A stretch of DNA of 64,000 nt from an uncultured Kiritimatiellota bacterium (GCA_934635385.1 CAKTZI010000015.1:1-64000); one strand, 5' to 3'. Positions 32,695 through 42,417 are shown, counted from the first letter of the stretch. Made by a program: numbers and translations. Notes: generated from the sequence alone by a model not told the origin.

Positions 32695-33888
32695 TCAGCC
32701 GAAGAAGTGTGACATCATGCCCTTCTTGATATCCTTTGTTTTTGACAGTTGAGCTTTCAGACCTCTTATTGTGCCATCAATTGAATCAAGAATTGCGACA
32801 ATGCGCTTTTGTTCGGGCAATGGCGGTAATGATATCAATGTTCGCTTGCCATTGGTAATAGTGTAAGAGCCAACCGTACCAACACACGCCATTTCTTCGA
32901 TTTGTTTTTGAATGTGGTCACTCCTGAAAGCGTGGAGGAAATAGTCTGGCCAGATTTTTCCACGATTCTTGAACCAAATAATGTTCCCGTCCTTGAAGTA
33001 GAATTTGTCCCTTCCCTTCACAAGATAAGGGACACCTATACTTCCGACCCCAGTTACAAGCAAATCGCCAGAACTAATTGCGCCGCTTGAGGCTGCCAGT
33101 TCCGCGTACAATTTCTCAGAAATATGCAAGGGCGTTATCGGACGTCCTTCATTTAGGGCAACAAGTTCTCGTGCGCGATAGAACGGTACGCCCGAATCAG
33201 TCCAATCGGATTCATGAACCCGACGAGTGGAGCAAACTTCACAGATTTCACCGAGCGGAACAATTCTCCACCCATCCCTCGGCTTCAGCAGCAAATTAAC
33301 GGTCGCTTTTTTGATTGCCTCGTATTTCGCAATAAGGGATTCAAGGGCAGAGATGTGGGTGTCGATGGATGTTATAGCGGTGGCGATTCTAAGCTGGTCT
33401 TCATAACAAGGTAAAGCGCATTCTAACGCTTTAAGCGCCGCCAGGTGTCTTGCATACCCCTGTGGGACTTTACAGGCCATATGCTGTACCAAGTAATACA
33501 AAAAACGCATGCTAAACACTTCACGTTTGGGTGCTAACAGTTTTACACCATCCCCCAATATCAGGCAATCAAAATCTATGTATTTTACATTGCAAGTATG
33601 ATCTCCGAAAAGTATGACCGGATGTGTTGGATGATAGTAAACTGTTGTTATCGAAATTTCACCAGTATAATCCCCTTGGGTGATTTGGCGGACTTGTCTT
33701 GATTGTGGATGAGAGGAATTACACCATCCAACATTCTTTAACACATCCCCCAGCCTGACGCGCTTCCAGCCTTTGCGGTCGAGGACGGCCGCGACAGAGC
33801 GCGGCCCTCCCGCTCCGCGTCTCCGCGACTCCGCGTGAGACAAGTCTCCCTGCGGGAAAACGCTCGTATTTTTGTCAGCTGATTTCAT
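32695..33888 (-). CDS. hsdS: Type I restriction specificity subunit HsdS, expressed copy
   Basis: 397 aa, two target-recognition domains separated by SIDTHISALESLIAKYEAIK (~residue 175) and ended by a second spacer (SIDGTIRGLKAQLSKTKDIK). It is in the same direction as hsdR-hsdM, and its ATG overlaps the Fic stop (ATGA), so this is the copy in use. Its start codon lies just outside IR1, so inversion would place the other hsdS body behind the same start in frame. The stop codons of the two hsdS genes abut at 32694/32695, where both encode GMM..FFG. Confidence 0.93.
   Translation of the reverse strand: MKSADKNTSVFPQGDLSHAESRRRGAGGPRSVAAVLDRKGWKRVRLGDVLKNVGWCNSSHPQSRQVRQITQGDYTGEISITTVYYHPTHPVILFGDHTCNVKYIDFDCLILGDGVKLLAPKREVFSMRFLYYLVQHMACKVPQGYARHLAALKALECALPCYEDQLRIATAITSIDTHISALESLIAKYEAIKKATVNLLLKPRDGWRIVPLGEICEVCSTRRVHESDWTDSGVPFYRARELVALNEGRPITPLHISEKLYAELAASSGAISSGDLLVTGVGSIGVPYLVKGRDKFYFKDGNIIWFKNRGKIWPDYFLHAFRSDHIQKQIEEMACVGTVGSYTITNGKRTLISLPPLPEQKRIVAILDSIDGTIRGLKAQLSKTKDIKKGMMSHFFG
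33281..33371 (-). repeat. inner inverted repeat of the hsdS inverton (IR2, right)
   Basis: 91 bp; one mismatch to the reverse complement of 32027-32117. Crossover here would swap only the second target-recognition domains. Confidence 0.93.
33746..33875 (-). repeat. outer inverted repeat of the hsdS inverton (IR1, right)
   Basis: 130-bp partner of 31412-31541. Crossover here would swap the whole hsdS bodies. Confidence 0.93.
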
Positions 33889-34775
33889 TCGCCGCCCCCT
33901 CCGTCATTCTGTTCGTAATAATACGAGTAATCGATGCCCTTCATAAAGGTCTCGCGGTCGTTGATTTTCGCCGTGAGCGCAGGGCGCAGAAGGTCTTTCA
34001 GCGGCTTGGTATCCGTCACGCTCGTTCGCATGGCGGCAAGGTAGGCGTTCTTGTCCACTTGACTCCAGTCGATGCAACGCCTAATGGAACGCTTCAAAAT
34101 CAAGTCAAGCCAGATTCGCGTGGAACGCCCGTTGCCCTCCATAAACGGATGCGCCACGTTCATCTCCACGTATTTGTCCACGATTTCATCAAAGGTCGTT
34201 TCCGGCATGGATTCGATTGTCCGAAGCGTTGCGGGGAAATGCAGACAGTTGGCGAACGTGAAGCCACCCTTTGAGATGTTCTTTGTGCGGATCTGTCCGG
34301 CAAAGTCATAAAGCCCACCGAAGATATAACCGTGAATCTGCTGAAGGCACTTGACGCTGCCGGGTTCCAGACTGTCGAGAAGACCACTCCCAAAAAGCTC
34401 GTATGCTTTCTGTCGTGACTTGCCGTCAATCGTGTTGTCGGAGTAGAGGAACCAATCAAGGAAGCCCGATGCCTTGCTGTTCGGAAACGCTTTCACAAGA
34501 TCGACGATGCCAGAGGCATCAAGGGCGTCTGACAGATACCGTTTCCCGTCCGCCGCCGTCAGTTTCAGTTGGGTAGTGGCACTAACCAACTGACTGCCCT
34601 CGCGCTTGAGCTTGGCTTTGAGCCACTTCCAATAATTGCGATTCTTGGCATAGTCGCCTTGCGCATTAAGGACGCCTATGATATCCAAGACTGAGAAGAA
34701 CCATTTGGATGTAGCATCGTCCCATACGGCACGAACTTTTCGGTCAGTGAAGAAGCGGATTGAAACCTTCTGCAT
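33885..34775 (-). CDS. Bro-N domain fused to a Fic domain, inside the Type I operon
   Basis: 296 aa. Residues 1 to about 115 resemble the Bro-N phage-antirepressor domain (IRFFTDRKVRAVWDDATSKW, YWKWLKAKLKREGSQLV, LTAADGKRYLSDALD). The rest is a Fic domain with HPFMEGNGRSTRIW, matching HPFx(D/E)GNGRxxR, so AMP or other nucleotide transfer is predicted. GGAGGA lies just upstream of ATG 34775. It sits 16 nt after hsdM and overlaps hsdS by 4 nt, so it is a true operon member. Fic may regulate or guard the RM complex (inference). Confidence 0.88.
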   Translation of the reverse strand: MQKVSIRFFTDRKVRAVWDDATSKWFFSVLDIIGVLNAQGDYAKNRNYWKWLKAKLKREGSQLVSATTQLKLTAADGKRYLSDALDASGIVDLVKAFPNSKASGFLDWFLYSDNTIDGKSRQKAYELFGSGLLDSLEPGSVKCLQQIHGYIFGGLYDFAGQIRTKNISKGGFTFANCLHFPATLRTIESMPETTFDEIVDKYVEMNVAHPFMEGNGRSTRIWLDLILKRSIRRCIDWSQVDKNAYLAAMRTSVTDTKPLKDLLRPALTAKINDRETFMKGIDYSYYYEQNDGGGGE

Positions 34776-34791
34776 CACAAGTTCCTCCGTC

Positions 34792-37185
34792 CTACCAGTC
34801 GAACCCCATCTCTCGGAGGACATCGTGTACTTCGCGCTGCGACTGAGCGACCTTCGTTTCAAGTTCCGAAAGCGTCTCGCTGTAGCGCTGGGCGAGAGCC
34901 GCGAGTTCTGTGGCGAACTTGCGCAGAGCGGAATCGAAGAGTCCCATGATCGACACGTTGAGCGCGGCAAACCACTTGTCGTCAAAGAGCAGCGCCTGGA
35001 TCTCGGTTTCCGAGAGTTCTGCGAATTTCGCCTCGGTCGCGGCATCGAGTTTCCGCTCTTCGGCTTTCAGCTTGGCGGCGGCATCCGACTTTTCCTTTTT
35101 CAGCGAGAAATACTTGCGCACGGACGCGCTCGCCTTGAGTCGCTTCTTGAGTTCCTTGTCCGACGGCACCTTCCAATCGTCGCCGTCCGCCTCCACGACA
35201 TCCGAATCTTCACCCTTCTCCGTCTCGGATTCGATGAATTGGTCGAATGCGGCGGAAGCCGTTTCCGACGCTTCGGCTGCCGTTTTGACCGATTCAACGA
35301 GTTCGGGGAAGTAGCGGTTCGAGACGAGAGATTTTGGGATGAGGAGTCCGTCCCATTCTTTCGCTGCCTTAGTCTTCTTTGTGACGACAGTTTCCCGCCC
35401 CGCCAGCCAACCGTCGGAATTGAGGATGTAGAGGTCGTCTCGCATCGTCTCATTGGCGTAGTCCATGAAGACGCCATAGACATCGTAGGGATCGATGACG
35501 GCGGAGACGAAACCCGAATCCTTCAGCATGGCCGTGCCAAGGAGTTCGATTGTCGTCTTCGGCTTTCGGGCAAGATCCTGCATGATGCTGGAGCGGGCGA
35601 ATGCCGTCCATTTCGCGAACGAAGCGGCAAGGGCCGCGCGAATCTTCGCAGCGGATTCCGACGCCTCCAAGAACGTGGCAATCTCGGCGGAATCGATTTT
35701 GAGGGCCGAGAAACCCTTGCGCAGGGGCTTGAAGAGCCGATCTCTCATTTCCGGGAAACTCTGCCATTCGGACTCGAATGCGTCTATTTCCTCGTCCGAA
35801 ATGCCGCCGCGCAGATGTCCGTCGAGGTTGTGTTTCACCGACGAATCTCGCGCTTCTACGTACCGGGGAATGTTGAGATTGTAGTCGTTGAGCGCGATCT
35901 CGTCCCATGTCGCCAAACGGGAATAGTGTGGAACCTCCTTCTGTCCACGCCATGTATCGACGATGCGGCGGATGTCCTGTTCGCGGAGGCGGTTCTTCGC
36001 CCCATCCTTCATGAAGCCCCCCTTGGCGTCGATGAAGAAAATGCCCTTGCGCTCCTTTGTGCCGCGCTTGTCGATCAGGATGATCGACGCAGGGATGCCG
36101 GTTCCGAAGAAGAGATTGGGCGGAAGCCCGATGATGCCCTTGATGAGGTGCTTTTCGATCAGGTCACGCCGTATGACATACTCGGCGTTGCCGCGAAAGA
36201 GGACCCCATGCGGAAGAATGCAGGCACAGCGTCCCTCATGGCCGGGATCGTCCTTCAGGGATCGTATCAGATGCAGGAGAAAAGCGTAGTCGCCGTTCTT
36301 CTCTGGCGGCAGAAGATTCGGATTCCACCGGTTGTAGATGTCGCTCTCTCCGGCATCCCCCAGCCAGTTCTTCATCGAGAACGGGGGATTGGCAACGCCG
36401 ATGTCGAACGTCTCAAGGTGAGTGGAGGACTTGAACTTCGGGTCGTTCAGCGTGTCGCCGATTTCGATCTTGGCATTGAGAATGCCATGGAGAAGCATAT
36501 TCAGTTTCGCGAGCGAGGCCGTCGTGGCGTCCTTTTCCTGTCCGCGAATGCTCAGATTCTGGCGTGGCGTCTCGCCGAGCGCGCGAAGGAGAAGAGAACC
36601 CGAACCGCAGGCCGGATCGTATATCGTATTGGACGCCCGTTCAAACTCGCCCATCTCCAGAACCATCGCGATGATACGGCTCACTTCGGCTGGGGTGTAG
36701 AACTGCCCCTTGGACTTGCCGCTTTCGGCGGCAAAGTTCTTCATCAAGTATTCGTATGCATCGCCAAGGAGGTCATCATCGGCGGCCCGGTTCTTTGAGA
36801 AGTCAAGTGCATCCGCCTGAAACACGCCAATCAGTTTCGAGAGGGTGTTGACCATCGTCTTCCCCTCGCCGAACTTCGTCGGGTCGTTGAAATTGGGCAG
36901 GGTCAAATCACCAATGATGCGGCTGTTTGCCTTCTTTATCGATTCAAGCCGCTTGTTGATCTCCTCGCCGATGTGCGAGTTCTGTTTCAAGGCGACGAAA
37001 TCGTCGAACCTGCATCCTTCGGGGATGGCCAGTCTCGTCTGGTGTTGTTTCGCCTTATCCGAAAGATACTTCACGAAAAGCATCATCAACACGTAGTCCT
37101 TGTACTGGCTTGCGTCCATTGAACCGCGAAGCGCGTTGCACGAGTCCCAGAGTGTGCTGTAGAGCTGCGATTTCTTGAGTGCCAT
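34792..37185 (-). CDS. hsdM: Type I restriction methyltransferase subunit HsdM
   Basis: 797 aa. The N-terminal HsdM helical domain begins ALKKSQLYSTLWDSCNALRG. The SAM-binding motif (IYDPACGSGSLLLRALGE) lies near 185 and the catalytic NPPFSMKNWLG near 263, specific for N6-adenine. The C-terminal ~250 aa are an extended, charged, partly coiled-coil region (EKSDAAAKLKAEERKLDAAT), longer than in classic HsdM (~530 aa). It methylates host DNA together with HsdS and lies 13 nt after hsdR. Confidence 0.95.
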   Translation of the reverse strand: MALKKSQLYSTLWDSCNALRGSMDASQYKDYVLMMLFVKYLSDKAKQHQTRLAIPEGCRFDDFVALKQNSHIGEEINKRLESIKKANSRIIGDLTLPNFNDPTKFGEGKTMVNTLSKLIGVFQADALDFSKNRAADDDLLGDAYEYLMKNFAAESGKSKGQFYTPAEVSRIIAMVLEMGEFERASNTIYDPACGSGSLLLRALGETPRQNLSIRGQEKDATTASLAKLNMLLHGILNAKIEIGDTLNDPKFKSSTHLETFDIGVANPPFSMKNWLGDAGESDIYNRWNPNLLPPEKNGDYAFLLHLIRSLKDDPGHEGRCACILPHGVLFRGNAEYVIRRDLIEKHLIKGIIGLPPNLFFGTGIPASIILIDKRGTKERKGIFFIDAKGGFMKDGAKNRLREQDIRRIVDTWRGQKEVPHYSRLATWDEIALNDYNLNIPRYVEARDSSVKHNLDGHLRGGISDEEIDAFESEWQSFPEMRDRLFKPLRKGFSALKIDSAEIATFLEASESAAKIRAALAASFAKWTAFARSSIMQDLARKPKTTIELLGTAMLKDSGFVSAVIDPYDVYGVFMDYANETMRDDLYILNSDGWLAGRETVVTKKTKAAKEWDGLLIPKSLVSNRYFPELVESVKTAAEASETASAAFDQFIESETEKGEDSDVVEADGDDWKVPSDKELKKRLKASASVRKYFSLKKEKSDAAAKLKAEERKLDAATEAKFAELSETEIQALLFDDKWFAALNVSIMGLFDSALRKFATELAALAQRYSETLSELETKVAQSQREVHDVLREMGFDW

Positions 37186-37198
37186 TTTCTTATCTCCG

Positions 37199-40100
37199 TT
37201 ACGAATTCTGCGCGAGATACTTGTAGAGATTGTAAATCTGCTCCTCGGTGCGTCCGGGGAAGCGATCTTTCAGTTCTTCCTGGAACAGGAACGCGTCCTT
37301 GGAACTGGAATCGCGCCAGTTGACGCCGGCATCGTATTCCGCCGCCTCTTCCGCCACGCACGCCGTGGACACGGCGGAGTCCTCGCTTTCGCCGTCCATC
37401 ATCCAGTCGCAGCGATTGTTCCAAAGAACCTTCTGGCGCTTCGTCGTGATGCTTTCGGGATAACTGCCTTCACCCGTCTTCATCTTCTTGATGAGTTCGA
37501 GGAGGTGCTTCATCTGCTCCTGGAACGTGAGCGTTCCCGCACGCATGGTGGCGAGAATGTCCTGCAGCTGTTCGCCGTAGGTGCGAAACGCGGCGGGGTC
37601 GCTGTCCTTGAAGGAGTTGATCACGCTGCGGGCCTTGGCCTCGATGACCTCCGCCGCAGACCTTGCGCTCCCCGCCTCGCGCGTCGCCTTCTTTGCCGCA
37701 TCGCCGATGTCACTGTCCGTCTCGATGAGATCGAGGAACGAGAAGTCGGCGGTGGCGGGGATGATGGTCTCGATTTCATTGGCGCGGACGAACCGGTCGA
37801 GCAATGCCCTCATGCCGGGATCGTATTGACGCGGATCGAAAAAGTCATCCGTGTTCTGTTTCACGTAGAGGTTGACGTGACGTGCCTCGCAAGCCTCCTT
37901 GTGTATTTGCGCCGCCTCTTCGCCCGAATATCCGGCCTTGCCCATGTGATCAGCGAGGTTGGCGTAGGCGACGACGAAATTCTGCGTAATGCGATACATC
38001 ATCTGTCGACGAATCTTGGCGATGTCGTCCGGAGGGAAGTCGGTCTTGTAGTATTCGACAAGCAGGTCATTGCCCGTCAGCCCGCGCGCAATCCAATCCG
38101 AACGCAACGCTGACCATGCGGAACGGGCCGCGTCAAGTTTCGTCTTGTTTCGAGCGAGGGCGTCGCACAGCAGACCGTCGATGTCTACCTCGTCAAAACC
38201 AGAGAAAGCGCCAGAGTTGAACCGCGTAACCGCATCCTCGATCTTGTCGAAAAGATGCTTGAAGTCAACGACAAGACCAAACTCCTTGTGCGTACGGGCG
38301 ACAATGTTGCCATCCTTGTTTTTCACGTCCGCGCCGAGACGGTTCACACGGCAGATTGCCTGAAAGAGCGTGTGGTCGCGCATATCGCGGTCGATGTAGA
38401 GAACGGTCGCCGTTGGCGCATCAAAGCCCGTCAGCAGTTTGTCCACGACGATGAGAAGCTTCATCTGCGAGGGGCTGTTCAGAAAGCGATCCTTAGCCTT
38501 CTTCTCGTACTCCTCAACGCAGCCCACGCCGAGATCGGCAAACGACTTGAGTGCCATGTCGTGCTTGAACTTCTGTTCGTCCTCTTCGGTCGGATCGGAC
38601 GCATGCTTGCGCAGATCGTCGTCGGACGGACTGAAACTCGTCACGACGGCGCATCTGTTCCTGAGCGCCGTGTTACTGCACCGGTTCTGGAAGAAATCGT
38701 AGTACTTGTAGGCGGAATAGATGCTGTCGGCGACAAGCATGGCATTGCACCAGTCCTCGCGCAGGAGCGCGTTCGCCGTCAAGTCATCGAGGACGCTGTA
38801 GCCGATGCGCTCAATGCGTTCGTTGGCGGAATAGACCTTCTCCAGCGTCGCCCATCGGTCTTTCAGCTCCTGGACGCGCTCCGGCGCAAGGCCGGTCGAG
38901 AGTGCGGCAAACTTCGCATCAAGCAGGTCTTTGCTGTCGAGTCGCTGCTCGGCGTCGCGGGCTTCGTATTGCAAGTCGAGGATCACGCCATCAGCGACGG
39001 CCTCCTTGTGGAGATAGGTGTGGATGAACGGCCCGAACCGTGTTTCGCTTGCGTTCTTGTATGCTTCGTAACCGCGTTTCTTCTCGTCCTTGAGGAGCGG
39101 AGTTCCCGTGAAGCCGATCAGCATCACGTCCTCGCCCATGATCTCGCGCATGGCGGCATGGAGCGAACCACCTTGCGTCCGATGGCATTCGTCCACGAAC
39201 ACGAAGAGGTTTTTGCCTTTGACGGAGAAACCATGCGGATACTCCTTGTGGATGATCTCCTTCAGTTCCTCAAGGTACTTGTCGAGCGGAATCTTCACGC
39301 TGCTGCGGTCGCGCGCTTCGGTTTCGGGATGGATGCCGAACTTGTGGATAAGCGAGCATATCAGCCACTCGGTACCGTTATTCAGAACCTTCAAAAGGTC
39401 AGACTTCGACTTGGCCTGATAAAGGGAATTGTTCGTGTGCTGGAAATTGCGCTTGATCTGTTCGTCGAGTTCGGTTCGGTCCGTAATGATCAAGACGCGA
39501 GGATCTGAAAAGCTGCTGCGGATGTAGTTGGCAAGCCACACCATCGTAAGCGACTTGCCACTACCCTGCGAATGCCAAATGACGCCGCTCGCCTTGTCCG
39601 CAAGACGGTCGCGGCAGACGCGGAGGGCGTGGAACTGGTGGGGGCGCATGACCTTCTTTACGCCGGCATCGGACACTACGCCGTAACGCACAAGAAACAG
39701 AAACGTCTCCTTGTCGAAGAATCGCAGAAAGCTCTCCGCGTCCGTGAGCTGCGTCCCGACTTTCTGACCATCGTCCTTCCAGTTGCACCAGAACTTCTGC
39801 GGCGTTCCGACAGTCGCATACTTGAAGCCCGTGTTCTCGCTTTTGCCGTTGCTCTTCTTCGGATTCGCCGCGACGGTGAACTGCACGGTCGTGAAGAACG
39901 ACGGTATCAGATCGCGCTCGTTCGAGAGGCACTGGCGGATGCCCTCGTCTATCGTCACAAGTGACCGCTTCAGCTCAATCACGCAGAGGGCGATTCCGTT
40001 CACGTAGACAACGATGTCCGGTCGGGAATGGCAACCGGTCATCGGATCAATGTAGCTCACCTCCTCCGCAAACGCAAATCGATTCCGCTCCGGGTGTGCG

Positions 40101-40474
40101 AAATCGATGAACACCACATCCTCTTCAGGCTTGTCCGCGCTTGGCCTCGCCTTTGTCCCAACGACAAGAAGGTTATAGAATGCAGCATTGCATTCAAGGA
40201 GAACGGCGAATTTCTCGGACGAAAGTGCCGCCTTCTCCCGCAGTTTGTACAGCGCGGCCTCTATCTGCATCCGCGTATAGCCCGAATCCTTGAGATACGC
40301 GCGCATCTCGTCCTCGATAATGTTCGAGTTTCGCAAACCTCCCGATCTGGACGCTTCGCCCCTCGCATACTGGAAGTTTCCAAGGTAGGTGTAGGAAAGT
40401 CCGTTCGGATCCCTCATCATTTCAACGATGGAGTTCTGGTACGCGCGTTCCTTCTCTTCCATGAAATTTGCCAT
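37199..40474 (-). CDS. hsdR: Type I restriction motor/nuclease subunit HsdR
   Basis: 1091 aa. Nuclease motif near 150-172 (SRPDIVVYVNG...CVIELKRS, a PD...E-x-K site), Walker A SQGSGKSLTMVW near 300 and the DEAD-type box VFVDECHRTQGG near 425, followed by the second RecA-like lobe (LLIVVDKLLTGFDAP) and a long helical C-terminus that docks on HsdM. It cuts unmodified DNA after ATP-driven translocation. Gap to the upstream metallopeptidase gene is 9 nt, to hsdM 13 nt. Confidence 0.95.
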   Translation of the reverse strand: MANFMEEKERAYQNSIVEMMRDPNGLSYTYLGNFQYARGEASRSGGLRNSNIIEDEMRAYLKDSGYTRMQIEAALYKLREKAALSSEKFAVLLECNAAFYNLLVVGTKARPSADKPEEDVVFIDFAHPERNRFAFAEEVSYIDPMTGCHSRPDIVVYVNGIALCVIELKRSLVTIDEGIRQCLSNERDLIPSFFTTVQFTVAANPKKSNGKSENTGFKYATVGTPQKFWCNWKDDGQKVGTQLTDAESFLRFFDKETFLFLVRYGVVSDAGVKKVMRPHQFHALRVCRDRLADKASGVIWHSQGSGKSLTMVWLANYIRSSFSDPRVLIITDRTELDEQIKRNFQHTNNSLYQAKSKSDLLKVLNNGTEWLICSLIHKFGIHPETEARDRSSVKIPLDKYLEELKEIIHKEYPHGFSVKGKNLFVFVDECHRTQGGSLHAAMREIMGEDVMLIGFTGTPLLKDEKKRGYEAYKNASETRFGPFIHTYLHKEAVADGVILDLQYEARDAEQRLDSKDLLDAKFAALSTGLAPERVQELKDRWATLEKVYSANERIERIGYSVLDDLTANALLREDWCNAMLVADSIYSAYKYYDFFQNRCSNTALRNRCAVVTSFSPSDDDLRKHASDPTEEDEQKFKHDMALKSFADLGVGCVEEYEKKAKDRFLNSPSQMKLLIVVDKLLTGFDAPTATVLYIDRDMRDHTLFQAICRVNRLGADVKNKDGNIVARTHKEFGLVVDFKHLFDKIEDAVTRFNSGAFSGFDEVDIDGLLCDALARNKTKLDAARSAWSALRSDWIARGLTGNDLLVEYYKTDFPPDDIAKIRRQMMYRITQNFVVAYANLADHMGKAGYSGEEAAQIHKEACEARHVNLYVKQNTDDFFDPRQYDPGMRALLDRFVRANEIETIIPATADFSFLDLIETDSDIGDAAKKATREAGSARSAAEVIEAKARSVINSFKDSDPAAFRTYGEQLQDILATMRAGTLTFQEQMKHLLELIKKMKTGEGSYPESITTKRQKVLWNNRCDWMMDGESEDSAVSTACVAEEAAEYDAGVNWRDSSSKDAFLFQEELKDRFPGRTEEQIYNLYKYLAQNS

Positions 40475-40483
40475 GCCTACTCC

Positions 40484-41182
40484 TTAAACAGGGAAATGGT
40501 TGAGACTGTCCTTGATCTCCCGCCAGTCGTGGAAATGGCGGTCGAGAATTCTCCTGAAGTCCGAGTTGTGCGTACGCTCGATGAGATGGGCGAGTTCATG
40601 GGCGACCACATATTCCACGCACTTAAGCGGTTTCTTGGCGAGTTCGACATTGAAGATGGCCTTGCCTTTCGACTTTGAACAGGTTCCCCACTTGGCGGAC
40701 AGAACCCTGATCTCGAAGGTCGCCAGTTTCACGTTCAGCACGTCTTCCCATTTCCTCACGTAATCCCCGACAACGGGCGCCAACTGCTCCTTGTACCACG
40801 CCGACAGGGCCGCCGCGCGGCGGGCGACGGTTGATTTCTCATGTATGGTCAGGACGAGATAATCGCCATTGATTCGCACACCCTGTCGGGCGTTGTTATC
40901 CTCTTCGACCTTGAGCCTATAGAGACCACCCCGGAAATAATGGGCTTCCCCCGACACGTAGGCGCGAGCCTCCTGGCGGCTGTATTCGGTGACGGCGCGG
41001 CGTTTTTCGGCAATCCACACCCACTTCTCCAGCACATACAGCCGCACCCGCTCGTCGGAACATTCATGCGGAGCGGACACATGGACGCGACCGTCAGGCG
41101 GATAGACGGAGAGGTGAAGGTTCTTGATCCCCTTGCGTTCGACGCCAATCTCCAGGCCATTTAGGACGAGTTTCTCAATCAT
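40484..41182 (-). CDS. YgjP/SprT-like M48-type metallopeptidase
   Basis: 232 aa. The zinc site HELAHLIERTHNSDF is near residue 190, preceded by LSAKWGTCSKSKGKAIFN, a signature of the YgjP family. These genes often accompany Type I hsdR in other genomes, and here it is the first gene of that operon, 9 nt before hsdR. The role is not known. I chose ATG 41182; an upstream TTG would add three residues. Confidence 0.88.
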   Translation of the reverse strand: MIEKLVLNGLEIGVERKGIKNLHLSVYPPDGRVHVSAPHECSDERVRLYVLEKWVWIAEKRRAVTEYSRQEARAYVSGEAHYFRGGLYRLKVEEDNNARQGVRINGDYLVLTIHEKSTVARRAAALSAWYKEQLAPVVGDYVRKWEDVLNVKLATFEIRVLSAKWGTCSKSKGKAIFNVELAKKPLKCVEYVVAHELAHLIERTHNSDFRRILDRHFHDWREIKDSLNHFPV

Positions 41183-41203
41183 GACTTTCAACTATTGGTT
41201 CGT

Positions 41204-41209
41204 ATTATA
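41204..41209 (-). promoter_or_regulatory. -10 element of the Type I RM operon
   Basis: Minus-strand TTTGGTATAATACG, about 20 nt before the metallopeptidase gene. It is the only good promoter seen for the ygjP-hsdR-hsdM-fic-hsdS unit. Confidence 0.7.
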
Positions 41210-41253
41210 CCAAATTTAACCTCTACGGGCTGAAAACGCGGCATTCGCCATCT

Positions 41254-42417
41254 TCATGTCCGCGCTTCCGCGTAAATATGCGCGAGATCGTCGATCAGGC
41301 GCGGCCAAGCGTAGGATCGGGCCGTTTGGTAGCCGCCCGTCACCAGCCGTGCGGCGAGCAGCGGCATCAGGCGGTCGAACGCGGCGGTGAGAGAACCCTT
41401 CTCGGACGGATTGAACAGAAGTCCGTTCTCGCCGTCGCGCACGAAGTCGACGAGTCCGCCGACCGCCGAGGCGACGAGCGGCACGCCGTGCTGCATCGCC
41501 TCCAGCGCGACGATGCCGAACGGCTCGTGGACGGACGGCAACACGAACACGTCCGCCCGCGCAAACGCCGCATTCAGTTCGTCCGAACCCGGCGGCAGTC
41601 CGCCAAGGATCGTCAGGCGGTCGGCTACGCCCAACGCCTGTGCGCGCGCCACGATCTCGTCGCAATACCACGGGGCCGTCACGGGCCCGACCAGTTCCAC
41701 GGTGACGTCGGGACGCGCCGCGAGGAGATCCACGAGCGCGAGCTGGTTCTTCTGGTAGTCGATGCGCGAGAGGCACAGCACACGCGCCGCCTGCGCGAAG
41801 GGACGATGCGCAAACTCGTTCGGCACTACGCCGTTCGGCAGATAGCGGATGCATTTCCTGGGATAGCGCCGCGCAAGCGCGTCCTGTTCCGCGCGCGAAA
41901 TGCAGACGAGCACGGACGCCCGCGCGAGCGGATCAAATCGAAACCCAAGCAAGCGATCCAACACGCCACCGTACCGCACCGTGCCACGCAGGGGCGCGAG
42001 CATCTGCGCACGCTCCCGGGGCGGCACGACCGCCGCACCGCCATGCAGGGACAGGACGGACGGTACGCCAAGGCGTTCGGCGAGCCGGATCGCGCCGCAG
42101 GCGAGACGGCCGCCCGCGTGAATGTGGATCACGTCCGCGCGGAACGCCCGCACGGCGCGGAAGAGCCCGAACGCAAACGGATTGCCGCCCTTTCGGTCAA
42201 GCGCATCGCGTGCGGACGCCGAGAGCGGGAAATACGGATAGAAGTATGAGAACGTCCGAGCCTCCTGCGTCCCCTCCGGCGGCTGAAGCGCCGACGTGCA
42301 GAAGACGCACGGCTCGTCGCCGCGCCGCCGCTGCTCGGCGACCGTCGCGGCGACGACCGTTTCCGTGCCGCCCCACTCGGCGCGGCTGTAGCGGCGGACG
42401 ATGTGGGCGATGCGCAT
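41254..42417 (-). CDS. GT4 glycosyltransferase
   Basis: 387 aa, GT-B fold. The N-terminal acceptor lobe starts MRIAHIVRRYSRAEWGGTET. The donor lobe has LCLSRIDYQKNQLALVDLL, GGLPPGSDEL and VLPSVHEPFGIVALEAMQHG with the E-x7-E motif. It probably builds a surface polysaccharide. The start forms a TGATG overlap with the preceding AlkP-type gene. Its 3' part is duplicated in the chimeric pseudogene at 22.7 kb. Confidence 0.9.
   Translation of the reverse strand: MRIAHIVRRYSRAEWGGTETVVAATVAEQRRRGDEPCVFCTSALQPPEGTQEARTFSYFYPYFPLSASARDALDRKGGNPFAFGLFRAVRAFRADVIHIHAGGRLACGAIRLAERLGVPSVLSLHGGAAVVPPRERAQMLAPLRGTVRYGGVLDRLLGFRFDPLARASVLVCISRAEQDALARRYPRKCIRYLPNGVVPNEFAHRPFAQAARVLCLSRIDYQKNQLALVDLLAARPDVTVELVGPVTAPWYCDEIVARAQALGVADRLTILGGLPPGSDELNAAFARADVFVLPSVHEPFGIVALEAMQHGVPLVASAVGGLVDFVRDGENGLLFNPSEKGSLTAAFDRLMPLLAARLVTGGYQTARSYAWPRLIDDLAHIYAEART

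Noticed and set aside
32680..32715. Bidirectional terminator between the two hsdS genes
   Set aside because: The imperfect palindrome comes from the conserved C-terminal codons (GMM..FFG) on both strands; no T-run is present.
34678..36798. 706-aa plus-strand ORF opposite hsdM
   Set aside because: Shadow of hsdM; Arg/Phe-rich without motifs, while hsdM has all catalytic blocks.
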